A stretch of 64,000 bases of DNA from Ewingella sp. CoE-038-23 (GTDB lineage: Bacteria; Pseudomonadota; Gammaproteobacteria; Enterobacterales; Enterobacteriaceae). Below, in pieces: positions 8,127 through 15,957 of this stretch. How positions within the stretch are numbered: position 1 is the first letter of the stretch; the number at the start of each line of letters is the position of its first letter. The notes under the pieces are model-generated. The model made no database searches. It had not been told where the DNA came from and saw nothing but the letters and a program-made list of their open reading frames with translations. Both the position numbers and the translations under genes were made by a program. The stretch spans positions 2,356,001 through 2,420,000 of the forward strand of contig NZ_JAZHOH010000001.1 in assembly GCF_040419245.1 (NCBI RefSeq). The letters are read 5' to 3'.

Positions 8127-9722
8127 ATGACCACATTAATCACGCTGCAAGAGGCTTGCAGCGCCGAGTCTTCATCACTCTTGCAATTGGCAACTGAGCA
8201 GGCCGCACTCTGGAATAACTGGTTAAAACCGATCTCAGCGGATCAGCCTGCCGGTGAAGATCCGGGCTACGACGACGACTTTCAGCAAATGCGCGAAGAG
8301 GTGAATAAGCTCTCAGGTGCGAATACCACGCTTATCTGCGAGCTGTCGGAGAAATTGCTTACCGCCTATTGCAAGGATGTGCGGGTCGCCACCTATTACA
8401 TCTGGGCGCGTCTGCATCGCGATGGCGAAGCCGGCTTTGCTGATGGTCTCTCCTTGTTAGCGGCTCTCCTTGGCGATTACGGCGAAATGCTCCATCCGCA
8501 ACGTGCCACCAGCAGAAAAACGGCGCTCGAATGGCTTGCAGGCTCGCGCATGCTGGACAGCCTTTCACTCTATCCCGAGGTCGATAAAGCCGATTTTTCC
8601 CGCATCGTGGCGGCCCTGACACTTATCGAACATGGCGTAAGCACATGGCCTGAAGCGAGTCGCCCACAGTTCGGCGCACTCTACGCCGTGCTGGAAAATC
8701 GCCTCGCGCAGTCTGGCGGGATGCATGCCGTGGTGCCGCAAAATAGCGGCTCTTCAAGCCCCTCGACGGAATCCACCAACGCGTCCCCCTCACTGCGACC
8801 AGTGCAGTCCGGCCGCGACTTGCTGGATCAAGCAAAGACGCTGGCAAAATACCTGCGCGACCAGCCTCAGGGGTGGCTCTCGGGTCATCATCTGATCAAG
8901 AGCGTGCGTTGGGATACGGTTCATGAACTTCCTCCGCTGGACGCCAGTGGGCGCACTCGCTTACTGCCGCCGCGCCCGGAGTATCGCGCGCAGCTCAAGC
9001 GTCTTTACTTGCAACAGAGTTGGGTAGAACTGCTGGAACAGGCAGAGTCGATGTTTGCCGAAGGCGTTAACCACTTTTGGCTCGACGTGCAGTGGTATCT
9101 GCATCAGGCACTTAGCAAGGCGGGAGCGCCCTTCGACAGCTGGACCAGCTGTATTACTCAGGATTTGCGCCTGCTGCTGACCCGTCTCACCGGACTGGAA
9201 AGCCTGTGCTGGAGCGACGGAACGCCTTTCGCGGATGAAGTCACGCAAGATTGGATTAATCAGCAGGTGCTGGAATCGATCACTGGCTGGGGCAATGAAC
9301 CCGCCGCTGCCGTCACCTCCGGCGAGGACGATATTCTACAGCTTGAAAGCGAGGCGCTGGCACAGGCCGACAGTGACGGCGTTGAAACCGCGATCCTCTG
9401 GTTGCAAGCACGTCCAGGAGTCACTACCCCGCGCCATCAATGGTTGTTACGACTGGTGATGGCCCGCGTCGCCGAGCAATATGGCAAGAACGACATGGCG
9501 CTCCACCTGCTTGCGGATCTAGATAACGGCGGCTCGTCACTCACTCTAAACCACTGGGAGCCGGGATTGGTTTTTGAGGTCAAAGCCCGACGCCTCAAGT
9601 TACTGCGTATGAAGGCGCAGCGCAGTGACAGCGACAAACTTCGCCTGCACAGCGATATGGAAACCTTGCTCAGCGGGCTAATAGCGCTCGACCCGGCAAG
9701 GGCTGCGGTGTTGTGTGGTTAA
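8127..9722 (+). CDS. tssA: type VI secretion system protein TssA (ImpA/VCA0119 type)
   Basis: The 531-residue protein opens with the ImpA N-terminal domain (residues about 30-150) with the diagnostic PISADQPAGEDPGYDDDF stretch, then a proline- and serine-rich linker near residues 205-225, then a helical C-terminal region ending LDPARAAVLCG. TssA proteins cap or prime the baseplate and sheath during assembly; the C-terminal type decides which subclass and I place this one with the VCA0119-type proteins. The last 50 or so bases of this gene recur in degraded form at about 12551-12600, marking the duplication described under the PAAR genes. The first PAAR gene follows after 21 bp. Confidence 0.9.
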   Translation: MTTLITLQEACSAESSSLLQLATEQAALWNNWLKPISADQPAGEDPGYDDDFQQMREEVNKLSGANTTLICELSEKLLTAYCKDVRVATYYIWARLHRDGEAGFADGLSLLAALLGDYGEMLHPQRATSRKTALEWLAGSRMLDSLSLYPEVDKADFSRIVAALTLIEHGVSTWPEASRPQFGALYAVLENRLAQSGGMHAVVPQNSGSSSPSTESTNASPSLRPVQSGRDLLDQAKTLAKYLRDQPQGWLSGHHLIKSVRWDTVHELPPLDASGRTRLLPPRPEYRAQLKRLYLQQSWVELLEQAESMFAEGVNHFWLDVQWYLHQALSKAGAPFDSWTSCITQDLRLLLTRLTGLESLCWSDGTPFADEVTQDWINQQVLESITGWGNEPAAAVTSGEDDILQLESEALAQADSDGVETAILWLQARPGVTTPRHQWLLRLVMARVAEQYGKNDMALHLLADLDNGGSSLTLNHWEPGLVFEVKARRLKLLRMKAQRSDSDKLRLHSDMETLLSGLIALDPARAAVLCG

Positions 9723-9743
9723 CATTTAATAAGGGATTATTTT

Positions 9744-10772
9744 ATGACACAAGGTTATTACTTGGTGGTGGAAGATGAAACCACCTGTGGCGGTATCATC
9801 ATTGAAGGTGATACAACCCACACACTGTTCGGCAGAGCCGTGGCTCGCGAGGAAGATCGCGTAACCTGCGGCAAACACCCCGGCACTTACTTTATTATCG
9901 GCCATATTCCCGGGGATAAGATCCACGGCCGAAATTTCGCTGGCACCCTGCACAGCAAAAGCAGCTGTCCTTGCGAAGCAGAGTTTATTCCGTCAATGGT
10001 GGATGATACGTATGATTTAACTCCTTCTGATTCTTCTAAACCAAGTACTCAAGCAAGTGAATCCGCCGACAACAATAACCAAGCTAACTCGCCCAAAAAT
10101 AAAATAATCTGTACGCATACAGATGGCGCCTTAATTGTCGCCGAATATATTGTTAATGAAATTAAAAAGAATGTAAGAAGTCAGACTGCGGAACAAATTA
10201 GGTTACTTATAGACAAAGAAACTTATAACGAAAGTATGAAAGAATGGGAACATAGTCCTTGGTATAATAAATTGAACCCACCACCGCAACTTTCACCGGT
10301 TACTGCGATGGCAATTTGGTTTCAAGCAGTAAAAACAGGATCGATTTGGGATCATAAGCATTTAATAAAATCCAAATTTAGTGAGGTAGCTGTAGAGCGT
10401 CAATTAAAAAGCCGCCAAATCTCAAAGAGCCATTATCACAAATACAAAAATCACGATTACTTCTATGATGTCTGGTCTAATATACATTATGGTTATGTAG
10501 GGTTAAGCACTGGGTTTTCAGTTGAAACTTTACTTGCAGGCTCAAACATGGAACAAATTAGAACCAGCATTGATTCGGTAAAAGATCCAATTGACGATAT
10601 TGCTTGCGTAAACATAGGATTTAACTTGTATTATAAATACGGTAGGTACGCACGGGACTTAACCTCTATAGACATTCTAAACGCACTCGAAAATGAACCA
10701 GACATTAACTTGAAACAATCGAGACAAGACCATTTGTGTTTGAGTGTAAAAAAACCAAACTATACTGTTTAG
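9744..10772 (+). CDS. PAAR-domain T6SS effector with Ntox44-like C-terminal toxin, copy 1
   Basis: The first 90 residues form a PAAR domain (GYYLVVEDETTCGGIIIEGD ... VTCGKHPGTYFIIGHIPGDK), which tips the VgrG spike and carries cargo. A linker rich in serine, asparagine and glutamine spans about residues 92-117. The rest (119-342) contains MAIWFQAV.TGSIWDHK, then WSNIHYGYVG, GFSVETLLAGS and DPIDDIACVNIGF, an order of motifs matching polymorphic toxin type 44. No chaperone (Eag-type) gene or N-terminal membrane helices are seen. The next gene, 11 bp downstream, is a membrane-anchored periplasmic protein, fitting toxicity in the periplasm. The enzymatic activity is not something I can assign. 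A second copy lies at 12624, exactly 2880 bp away. Confidence 0.85.
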   Translation: MTQGYYLVVEDETTCGGIIIEGDTTHTLFGRAVAREEDRVTCGKHPGTYFIIGHIPGDKIHGRNFAGTLHSKSSCPCEAEFIPSMVDDTYDLTPSDSSKPSTQASESADNNNQANSPKNKIICTHTDGALIVAEYIVNEIKKNVRSQTAEQIRLLIDKETYNESMKEWEHSPWYNKLNPPPQLSPVTAMAIWFQAVKTGSIWDHKHLIKSKFSEVAVERQLKSRQISKSHYHKYKNHDYFYDVWSNIHYGYVGLSTGFSVETLLAGSNMEQIRTSIDSVKDPIDDIACVNIGFNLYYKYGRYARDLTSIDILNALENEPDINLKQSRQDHLCLSVKKPNYTV

Positions 10773-10783
10773 AGTAAAAATCA

Positions 10784-11233
10784 ATGAGAAAACCAATATT
10801 AGTCTCGACTTTAATTGTTGCATTATTTTTCACATCATTCTATATAATAAGTTTACTAAAGCCGAAAATATTGATCCACAACAATACAAGTCATAATATT
10901 TATATATACTTTGGCGAAAGTACATATGATGTAGACCCAAGCGTCGAAGAGGTTGATAAGATAATAAAAAGAAGACCCAACGAGCTCATGCCCGGCCAAA
11001 AAATAATGTTAAAACCTTCTTTAAAAAGATTATTAGCCAACGATTCGGAAGTGGGTGTCGGTTGGTATATTGGAGGGCAATATGAATATAATTCAATCAG
11101 CACATCGGGGCAATTATTTAAACTCTCCAAACAAGAAGGAAACTGCTCAATATCAATTATCATTAAAAGCGACACGGCTATTTTAAAGAAAGAGAACAAA
11201 ACCATCTGTTACCAAAAACTTCATGCATTTTAA
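10784..11233 (+). CDS. putative membrane-anchored immunity protein, copy 1
   Basis: A 149-residue protein with one N-terminal transmembrane helix (residues about 5-25, PILVSTLIVALFFTSFYIIS) followed by a basic-free turn and a soluble domain beginning KPKILIHNNTSHNIYIYFGE. Two cysteines (GNCSISI and TICYQKL) are conserved in all three paralogues of this cassette, spaced 22-24 residues apart, suggesting a periplasmic disulphide. It starts 11 bp after the PAAR toxin and is absent elsewhere in the locus, so it is most likely the cognate immunity protein. Its AT-rich composition contrasts with the T6SS core genes. The family has no name I recognise. Confidence 0.7.
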   Translation: MRKPILVSTLIVALFFTSFYIISLLKPKILIHNNTSHNIYIYFGESTYDVDPSVEEVDKIIKRRPNELMPGQKIMLKPSLKRLLANDSEVGVGWYIGGQYEYNSISTSGQLFKLSKQEGNCSISIIIKSDTAILKKENKTICYQKLHAF

Positions 11234-11274
11234 ACAAGTTTATGATACCTATTAGCGAGCATCGTAGAGAAATC

Positions 11275-11549
11275 ATGAGATATTCATTTAAAAAAAATAC
11301 ATACTTCGCTGGGTGATGATAATCGTAGCTTGTTTTGTTTATTTTACCTTAATAACAATAACATCGTTCCAAATAGGTGCATTTTATGAAAATCAAAGCA
11401 TAAAACTCACTCCCCCAACTTCATTAAAAGAATATTATGATGCAATCGACGCTCTAACCAGTGCACTCGATAGTATCAATCGGGCATCTATTTATGGCTT
11501 TGTCATATCCATGTCCACTATCTTGTTTTCTTTTAAGAAAATTAGATAG
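11275..11549 (+). pseudogene. small two-helix membrane protein, frame broken at an A8 tract
   Basis: The frame from ATG 11313 to 11549 gives 78 residues with a hydrophobic helix at each end (IIVACFVYFTLITITSF and IYGFVISMSTILFSF) and a short central linker. An upstream ATG at 11275 reads MRYSFKK and then runs into the A8 tract at 11290-11297; adding or removing one base there would join it to YILRWVMIIVACF, a more natural basic N-terminus. So this is either a gene starting at 11313 without an evident ribosome binding site, or a full gene (11275-11549) disrupted by an indel or sequencing error in the homopolymer. A relic with the same two-helix plan lies at 12145-12414. It may be part of the immunity cassette. 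Confidence 0.45.
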
Positions 11550-11627
11550 GCATGATATTACTTAGGTTATGAGATCTAAAAGTGATATTTGATAAAAATT
11601 AGTTGGGACAACTCTAAAGGATCCTAA

Positions 11628-12098
11628 GTGAGAATGCCAATAATAATGATTACAGCAACTGTAATACTTTTAGCAATCATTACTGCTAAATTAGATCTCG
11701 TCAAGCCTACAATACTTATATCAAACAGTACAAAACATAACATTTACTTGTACTCTGGCGAAAGCATATATGGTGTTGAACCTAATGAAGAGGAAGTTGA
11801 AGAAATAATGAACGAGACACCTCAAATCATTAAACCCAATGAGTTAAAAAGGATATCGCCTTCTATTTTTAGGATGATGAAAAATAACACAAGGATAGAT
11901 ATAGGTTGGAGTGTTGGTAACAGACAATCTTATTACTCCATCAGCAGTGGCGGACAACCATTCACTCTCTCATCTGATGGAAGGATTTGTAAAGCATTAA
12001 TAACCATATATGAAAAAAGATCTACCCTTGAAGAAATAAAGCGTGGATTCTGTTATAAAAGAATAACTCCATTCAGAGACACCTATGGACAGAACTAG
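11628..12098 (+). CDS. putative membrane-anchored immunity protein, copy 2 (orphan paralogue)
   Basis: GTG at 11628 is preceded by AAAGGAT and starts a 156-residue paralogue of the protein at 10784. It has one N-terminal helix (about residues 4-20), then KPTILISNSTKHNIYLYSGE, EPNEEEVEEI, IDIGWSVG, and the conserved cysteine pair (GRICKALI and GFCYKRITPF). It has no adjacent toxin of its own: the nearest is the PAAR toxin two genes upstream, which already has the closer protein at 10784. It could be immunity to a related toxin variant delivered by competitors, or the surviving partner of a lost toxin. Confidence 0.65.
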   Translation: MRMPIIMITATVILLAIITAKLDLVKPTILISNSTKHNIYLYSGESIYGVEPNEEEVEEIMNETPQIIKPNELKRISPSIFRMMKNNTRIDIGWSVGNRQSYYSISSGGQPFTLSSDGRICKALITIYEKRSTLEEIKRGFCYKRITPFRDTYGQN

Positions 12099-12144
12099 AA
12101 TAAATGACTTTATCATCTTAAATATTAAAAGTAACTTAGGGTAA

Positions 12145-12414
12145 TTGACTGTCAGTTCAATAACCCTCACTTTTACCTGGCCATCCTCTTTGATAATTTC
12201 CATTATTGTAATAAGCGTTGTATTAATTCTTATACCACTGGATATCAAATATACCTTTGAACCTAACTTTGGGAATAGAGAATAGATTTTCTTAATTGAG
12301 GAACTATATCATATCGTTTACACGTTTTATTGGGTTTCGATTATCTCCTTCATCAAAATAACCACATTCATGCTCTTTATGTTCATGCGAACTTTAAAGA
12401 AAATAAAAGCTTAA
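12145..12414 (+). pseudogene. relic of a small two-helix membrane protein
   Basis: A frame from TTG 12145 runs to TAA 12412-12414 with a single in-frame TAG at 12283-12285. The first part is strongly hydrophobic (SSLIISIIVISVVLILIPL) and the second part carries another helix and a basic tail (FIKITTFMLFMFMRTLKKIKA). The layout of helix, linker, helix and basic C-terminus matches the gene at 11275-11549, so I read it as a decayed paralogue. There is no good start codon or ribosome binding site. Confidence 0.35.
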
Positions 12415-12420
12415 AAACTT

Positions 12421-12500
12421 CCCCAATCACCACTCTTCATCATTGAGATCCCATGGATGACTTAACCCTGCGTTATTTTGACGCCGAAATGCGTTACCTG
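12421..12500 (+). repeat. duplicated fragment of the tssF leader and first codons
   Basis: These 80 bp match 14162-14241 with a single mismatch. They include the ribosome binding region, the ATG and the first 16 codons of tssF up to MRYL, and then break off. It is direct evidence that the segment to the left was copied together with the start of tssF. The next 40 bases (12501-12540) are unique junction sequence. Confidence 0.95.
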
Positions 12501-12550
12501 CTATACCCAATGCGACGGTAGGATGAATATACCCAAATCAGCTCCTTACT

Positions 12551-12623
12551 CTGCGGGCTGATAGTCCTCGACCCGGCAAGGGCTGTGGTGTTGTGTGGTT
12601 AACATTTAATAAGGGATTATTTT
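12551..12623 (+). repeat. duplicated fragment of the tssA 3' end
   Basis: This stretch aligns with 9671-9743 at a constant offset of 2880 bp. It preserves the last codons of tssA (through the GTTAAC stop region) and the ribosome binding site of the PAAR gene, with a few mismatches that increase towards the junction at its left. It marks the left end of the second copy of the cassette. Confidence 0.9.
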
Positions 12624-13661
12624 ATGACACAAGGTTATTACTTGGTGGTGGAAGATGAAACCACCTGTGGCGGTATCATCATTGAAGGTGATACAACCCA
12701 CACACTGTTCGGCAGAGCCGTGGCTCGCGAGGAAGATCGCGTAACCTGCGGCAAACACCCTGGCACTTACTTTATTATCGGCCATATTCCCGGCGATAAG
12801 ATCCACGGCCGAAATTTCGCCGGCACCCTTCACAGCAAAAGTAGCTGTCCTTGCGAAGCAGAGTTTATTCCGTCAATGGTGGATGATACGTATGATTTAA
12901 CTCCTTCTGATTCCTCTAAACCAAGTACTCAAGCAAGTGAATTCGCCGACAACAATAACCAAGCTAACTCGCCAAAAAATAAAATAATCTGTACGCACAC
13001 AGATGGCGCCTTAGTTGTTGCCGAATATATTGTTAATGAAATTAAAAAGAATGTAAGTAGTCAGACTGCGGAACAGATTAGGTTACTTATAGACAAAGAA
13101 ACTTATAACGAAAGTATGAAAGAATGGAGAAATAGTCCTTGGTATAATAAATTGAACCCACCACCTCAGCTTTCACCGGTTACTGCAATGGCAATTTGGT
13201 TTCAAGCAGTAAAAACAGGATCCATCTGGGATCATAAGCATTTAATAAAATCTAAATTTGGTAGACTAGCTGTAGAGCGCCAATTAGCAAGCCGGGAAGT
13301 TTCAAAGAGTCATTACCACAAATACAAAAATCACGATTACTTTTATGATGTCTGGTCTAATATACATTATGGTTATGTAGGATTAAGCATCGGATTTTCA
13401 ATTGAAACTTTACTTGCGGGTTCAAACATTGAACAAATAAGAACCAGCCTTGAGTCTAAAAAAGATCCTCTCGACGATATTGTTTGTATGAACATAGGGT
13501 TTTCTCTATTTAAAGAATTTGGAAAATACGCAGAAGAGCTGACAGCTCAAGATATCCTAAATGCATTGGAATCTGAAAGTGACAATGTTCTTACGGAGTC
13601 GAGAGATGAACATTGGTGCATAAAAATCTCTAGTAATGGCTCGTTAGGGGAAACTAAATGA
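12624..13661 (+). CDS. PAAR-domain T6SS effector with Ntox44-like C-terminal toxin, copy 2
   Basis: This is a second copy of the gene at 9744. The PAAR domain, linker and the first part of the toxin (about residues 1-210) are almost identical to copy 1. From about residue 211 the two diverge, and the last 60 residues differ strongly (SKKDPLDDIVCMNIGFSLFK against SVKDPIDDIACVNIGFNLYY, then unrelated tails). The motif core WSNIHYGYVG and GFSIETLLAGS is kept, so both copies look active. The stop overlaps the ATG of its own immunity gene by four bases. Divergence limited to the C-terminal part fits selection for a different immunity specificity. Confidence 0.85.
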   Translation: MTQGYYLVVEDETTCGGIIIEGDTTHTLFGRAVAREEDRVTCGKHPGTYFIIGHIPGDKIHGRNFAGTLHSKSSCPCEAEFIPSMVDDTYDLTPSDSSKPSTQASEFADNNNQANSPKNKIICTHTDGALVVAEYIVNEIKKNVSSQTAEQIRLLIDKETYNESMKEWRNSPWYNKLNPPPQLSPVTAMAIWFQAVKTGSIWDHKHLIKSKFGRLAVERQLASREVSKSHYHKYKNHDYFYDVWSNIHYGYVGLSIGFSIETLLAGSNIEQIRTSLESKKDPLDDIVCMNIGFSLFKEFGKYAEELTAQDILNALESESDNVLTESRDEHWCIKISSNGSLGETK

Positions 13662-14113
13662 TTAGCATTATAAAAAGAAGAAAAATCACCACAACTATAT
13701 TAGCCCTGCTAATTATAATTACATCGGCTTATAAGTTAAAGCCACACATTATAATAAAAAACAACACAAACGAGATCGTCCGTGTTTATGTTATGGAAAG
13801 AGTTGTTTCCGAAGACGAACCGTCCATAGAGGAAGTAGACCAGCTAAAAAAAGTAAGGATTTTAAATCCTCAGGGAGAGATAAGCATCGCGCCCTCTTTC
13901 AGCACTTTACTACATAGAAATAAAGAAATAGACATTGGCTGGAGAACTATGCCTCCTGAAAAAAACAATACCAAAGTGGGCCATAAATGGTTTTTCATAA
14001 AAGCGACAAAAGGGAACTGTAGTTATTCCCTAACGATAAGTAATGATAACTACACTTTAAAAAATGAACATAGCCATATATGTATTAAACGTCTCACTCC
14101 AATAACTGACTGA
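13658..14113 (+). CDS. putative membrane-anchored immunity protein, copy 3
   Basis: The start overlaps the end of the second PAAR toxin by ATGA, so the pair is translationally coupled. The 151-residue product has one transmembrane helix (about residues 9-25, KITTTILALLIIITSAY), then KPHIIIKNNTNEIVRVYVME, EPSIEEVDQL, IDIGWRT and the conserved cysteine pair (GNCSYSL and HICIKRLTP). It is a paralogue of the proteins at 10784 and 11628. Coupling to the toxin and the periplasmic layout make it the likely cognate immunity protein of copy 2. Confidence 0.7.
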   Translation: MISIIKRRKITTTILALLIIITSAYKLKPHIIIKNNTNEIVRVYVMERVVSEDEPSIEEVDQLKKVRILNPQGEISIAPSFSTLLHRNKEIDIGWRTMPPEKNNTKVGHKWFFIKATKGNCSYSLTISNDNYTLKNEHSHICIKRLTPITD

Positions 14114-14193
14114 TTCTGATTAATAGTTAAATCTTTGAAACAACCAACTCACAGATTAAATCCCCAATCACCACTCTTTATCATTGAGATCCC

Positions 14194-15957
14194 ATGGATG
14201 ACTTAACCCTGCGTTATTTTGACGCCGAAATGCGTTACCTGCGCGAAGCGGGCGAAGAATTTGCTCGTGCGCACCCTGACCGCGCTGCCGGATTGAATCT
14301 GGATAAAGTCGGGGCTCGCGACCCCTATGTTGAACGCCTGTTTGAAGGCTTTGCTTTCCTGATGGGCCGCCTGCGGGAGAAGCTTGATGATGACCTGCCG
14401 GAGCTTACCGAAGGGCTGGTCAGCCTGCTTTGGCCGCACTACTTGCGCACCATCCCTTCCCTGTCGATCGTGGAATTCACCCCAGACTGGCGGGAAATGA
14501 AGGAGCGGATGACGATGCACAAAGGGTTCGAAGTTTTGTCGCGCCCGATTGGTGAACGCGCAACGCGCTGCCGCTATACCACGACTCAGGACATCGAGCT
14601 GCTGCCGATCTCGCTACAACGCGCCGCGCTGGACAGCGAGCCTGACGGTCGCTCGGTGATTCGCTTGCGTTTTAACTGCGGCGAATTGGCTGACTGGAGC
14701 AAAATTAGTCTCAAGCATTTGCCGATCTATCTTGATGCCGATGCCCCGCTGGCCTGCGCCCTGCATGAAGCGTTGACGTTAAATACGGCCAAAATGTGGA
14801 TCCGCCTGCCGGGTCAGGCCGACCGTCAGCTGTTAGACGGCTTTTTCGCCCCGCAGGGTTTTAGCGAGCAAGACCAGCTGTGGCCGAAAGGCGATACAGC
14901 ATTCAGTGGCTACCAGCTTTTGCTGGAATACTTCACTTTCCGCGAAAAGTTTATGTTCGTCGCCCTGGAAGGATTGGAATCGGTGCCGCTGCCGAACGCA
15001 CTTCCATGGTTTGAGATTGACGTGGTGCTGGAAAAGCGTTGGGAACACGACTTCTCTTTCTCAGAAAAACACCTGCGCCTGCACTGCGTGCCGGTGATCA
15101 ATTTGTTCTCGCTGGAGTCAGATCCTCTCACCCTCTCCTCTTTGCAGACGGAATACCTGCTGCGCCCAATGCGGGTGCAGGATGGCTATACCGAAATCTA
15201 CTCGGTGGACTCGGTTATCTCGTCCAAAAACTCGGGTTATCAGGTGTACGTGCCTTTCACCAGCTTCCGCCACAAAGGAGGCATGCTGCGCCACGATGCA
15301 CCCGAGTATTACTACCACACGCGAGTGAAGCGCGGTCCATCGGGCCTGCATGACACTTGGCTGGTATTGGGTGGCGAAGCTTTTGATAACCACACCGTGC
15401 CGGAGAGTGAGAATCTCTCCCTAAACCTGACGGGAACTAACGGCCAGCTGCCGCGCAAATCCTTGCAAAGCACGGTGCTGGATACCGTCGTCAAATCTAC
15501 CGGCGCCAACGTGCGGGTGCGCAACCTGTCCGTGCCGTCGATGCCCTGTTACCCGCCGAACCGCGATCGTTTTCACTGGCGGGTGCTCAGCCATCTGGGC
15601 AGCAGCTTCCTATGGATGATGGACAGTGCCGAAGTGCTGCGCGGCACGCTCGCCCTGTATGACTGGACGGAAAGCGAGATGAACCGCCGCCGTCTGGATG
15701 CCATTGCCGACGTCAAACACAGCGAAATTGAGCGTTTTGAACGGGGGTATTTGCTGCGCGGCGTGCACATTGAAATCACCCTCGACAGCAACGGATTCGC
15801 CGGTACAGGTGATATTTGCCTGTTTGGCGAAATGCTTAGCCGCTTCTTCGCACTGTATACCGATATTCATCTCTTTAACCGCCTGACCCTGATACTGCAA
15901 CCCACCGGAGAACGACTTGAATGGGAAGAGAATCACAAAACCCGCCTTCCCGGCTAA
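14194..15957 (+). CDS. tssF: type VI secretion system baseplate subunit TssF
   Basis: The 587-residue protein begins MDDLTLRYFDAEMRYLREAG and continues ARAHPDRAAGLNLDKVGARD, DPYVERLFEGFAFLMGRLREKLDD and LLWPHYLRTIPSLSIVEF, the usual opening of the TssF (ImpG/VasA) family. TssF and TssG form the wedge of the T6SS baseplate around VgrG. The full family length is present. The 3' end overlaps tssG by 37 bp in another frame. An 80-bp copy of its 5' end lies at 12421-12500. Confidence 0.95.
   Translation: MDDLTLRYFDAEMRYLREAGEEFARAHPDRAAGLNLDKVGARDPYVERLFEGFAFLMGRLREKLDDDLPELTEGLVSLLWPHYLRTIPSLSIVEFTPDWREMKERMTMHKGFEVLSRPIGERATRCRYTTTQDIELLPISLQRAALDSEPDGRSVIRLRFNCGELADWSKISLKHLPIYLDADAPLACALHEALTLNTAKMWIRLPGQADRQLLDGFFAPQGFSEQDQLWPKGDTAFSGYQLLLEYFTFREKFMFVALEGLESVPLPNALPWFEIDVVLEKRWEHDFSFSEKHLRLHCVPVINLFSLESDPLTLSSLQTEYLLRPMRVQDGYTEIYSVDSVISSKNSGYQVYVPFTSFRHKGGMLRHDAPEYYYHTRVKRGPSGLHDTWLVLGGEAFDNHTVPESENLSLNLTGTNGQLPRKSLQSTVLDTVVKSTGANVRVRNLSVPSMPCYPPNRDRFHWRVLSHLGSSFLWMMDSAEVLRGTLALYDWTESEMNRRRLDAIADVKHSEIERFERGYLLRGVHIEITLDSNGFAGTGDICLFGEMLSRFFALYTDIHLFNRLTLILQPTGERLEWEENHKTRLPG

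Noticed and set aside
11997..12248. Minus-strand 83-codon frame after the second immunity gene
   Set aside because: It overlaps the immunity gene end and the two-helix relic, with no ribosome binding site or domain.
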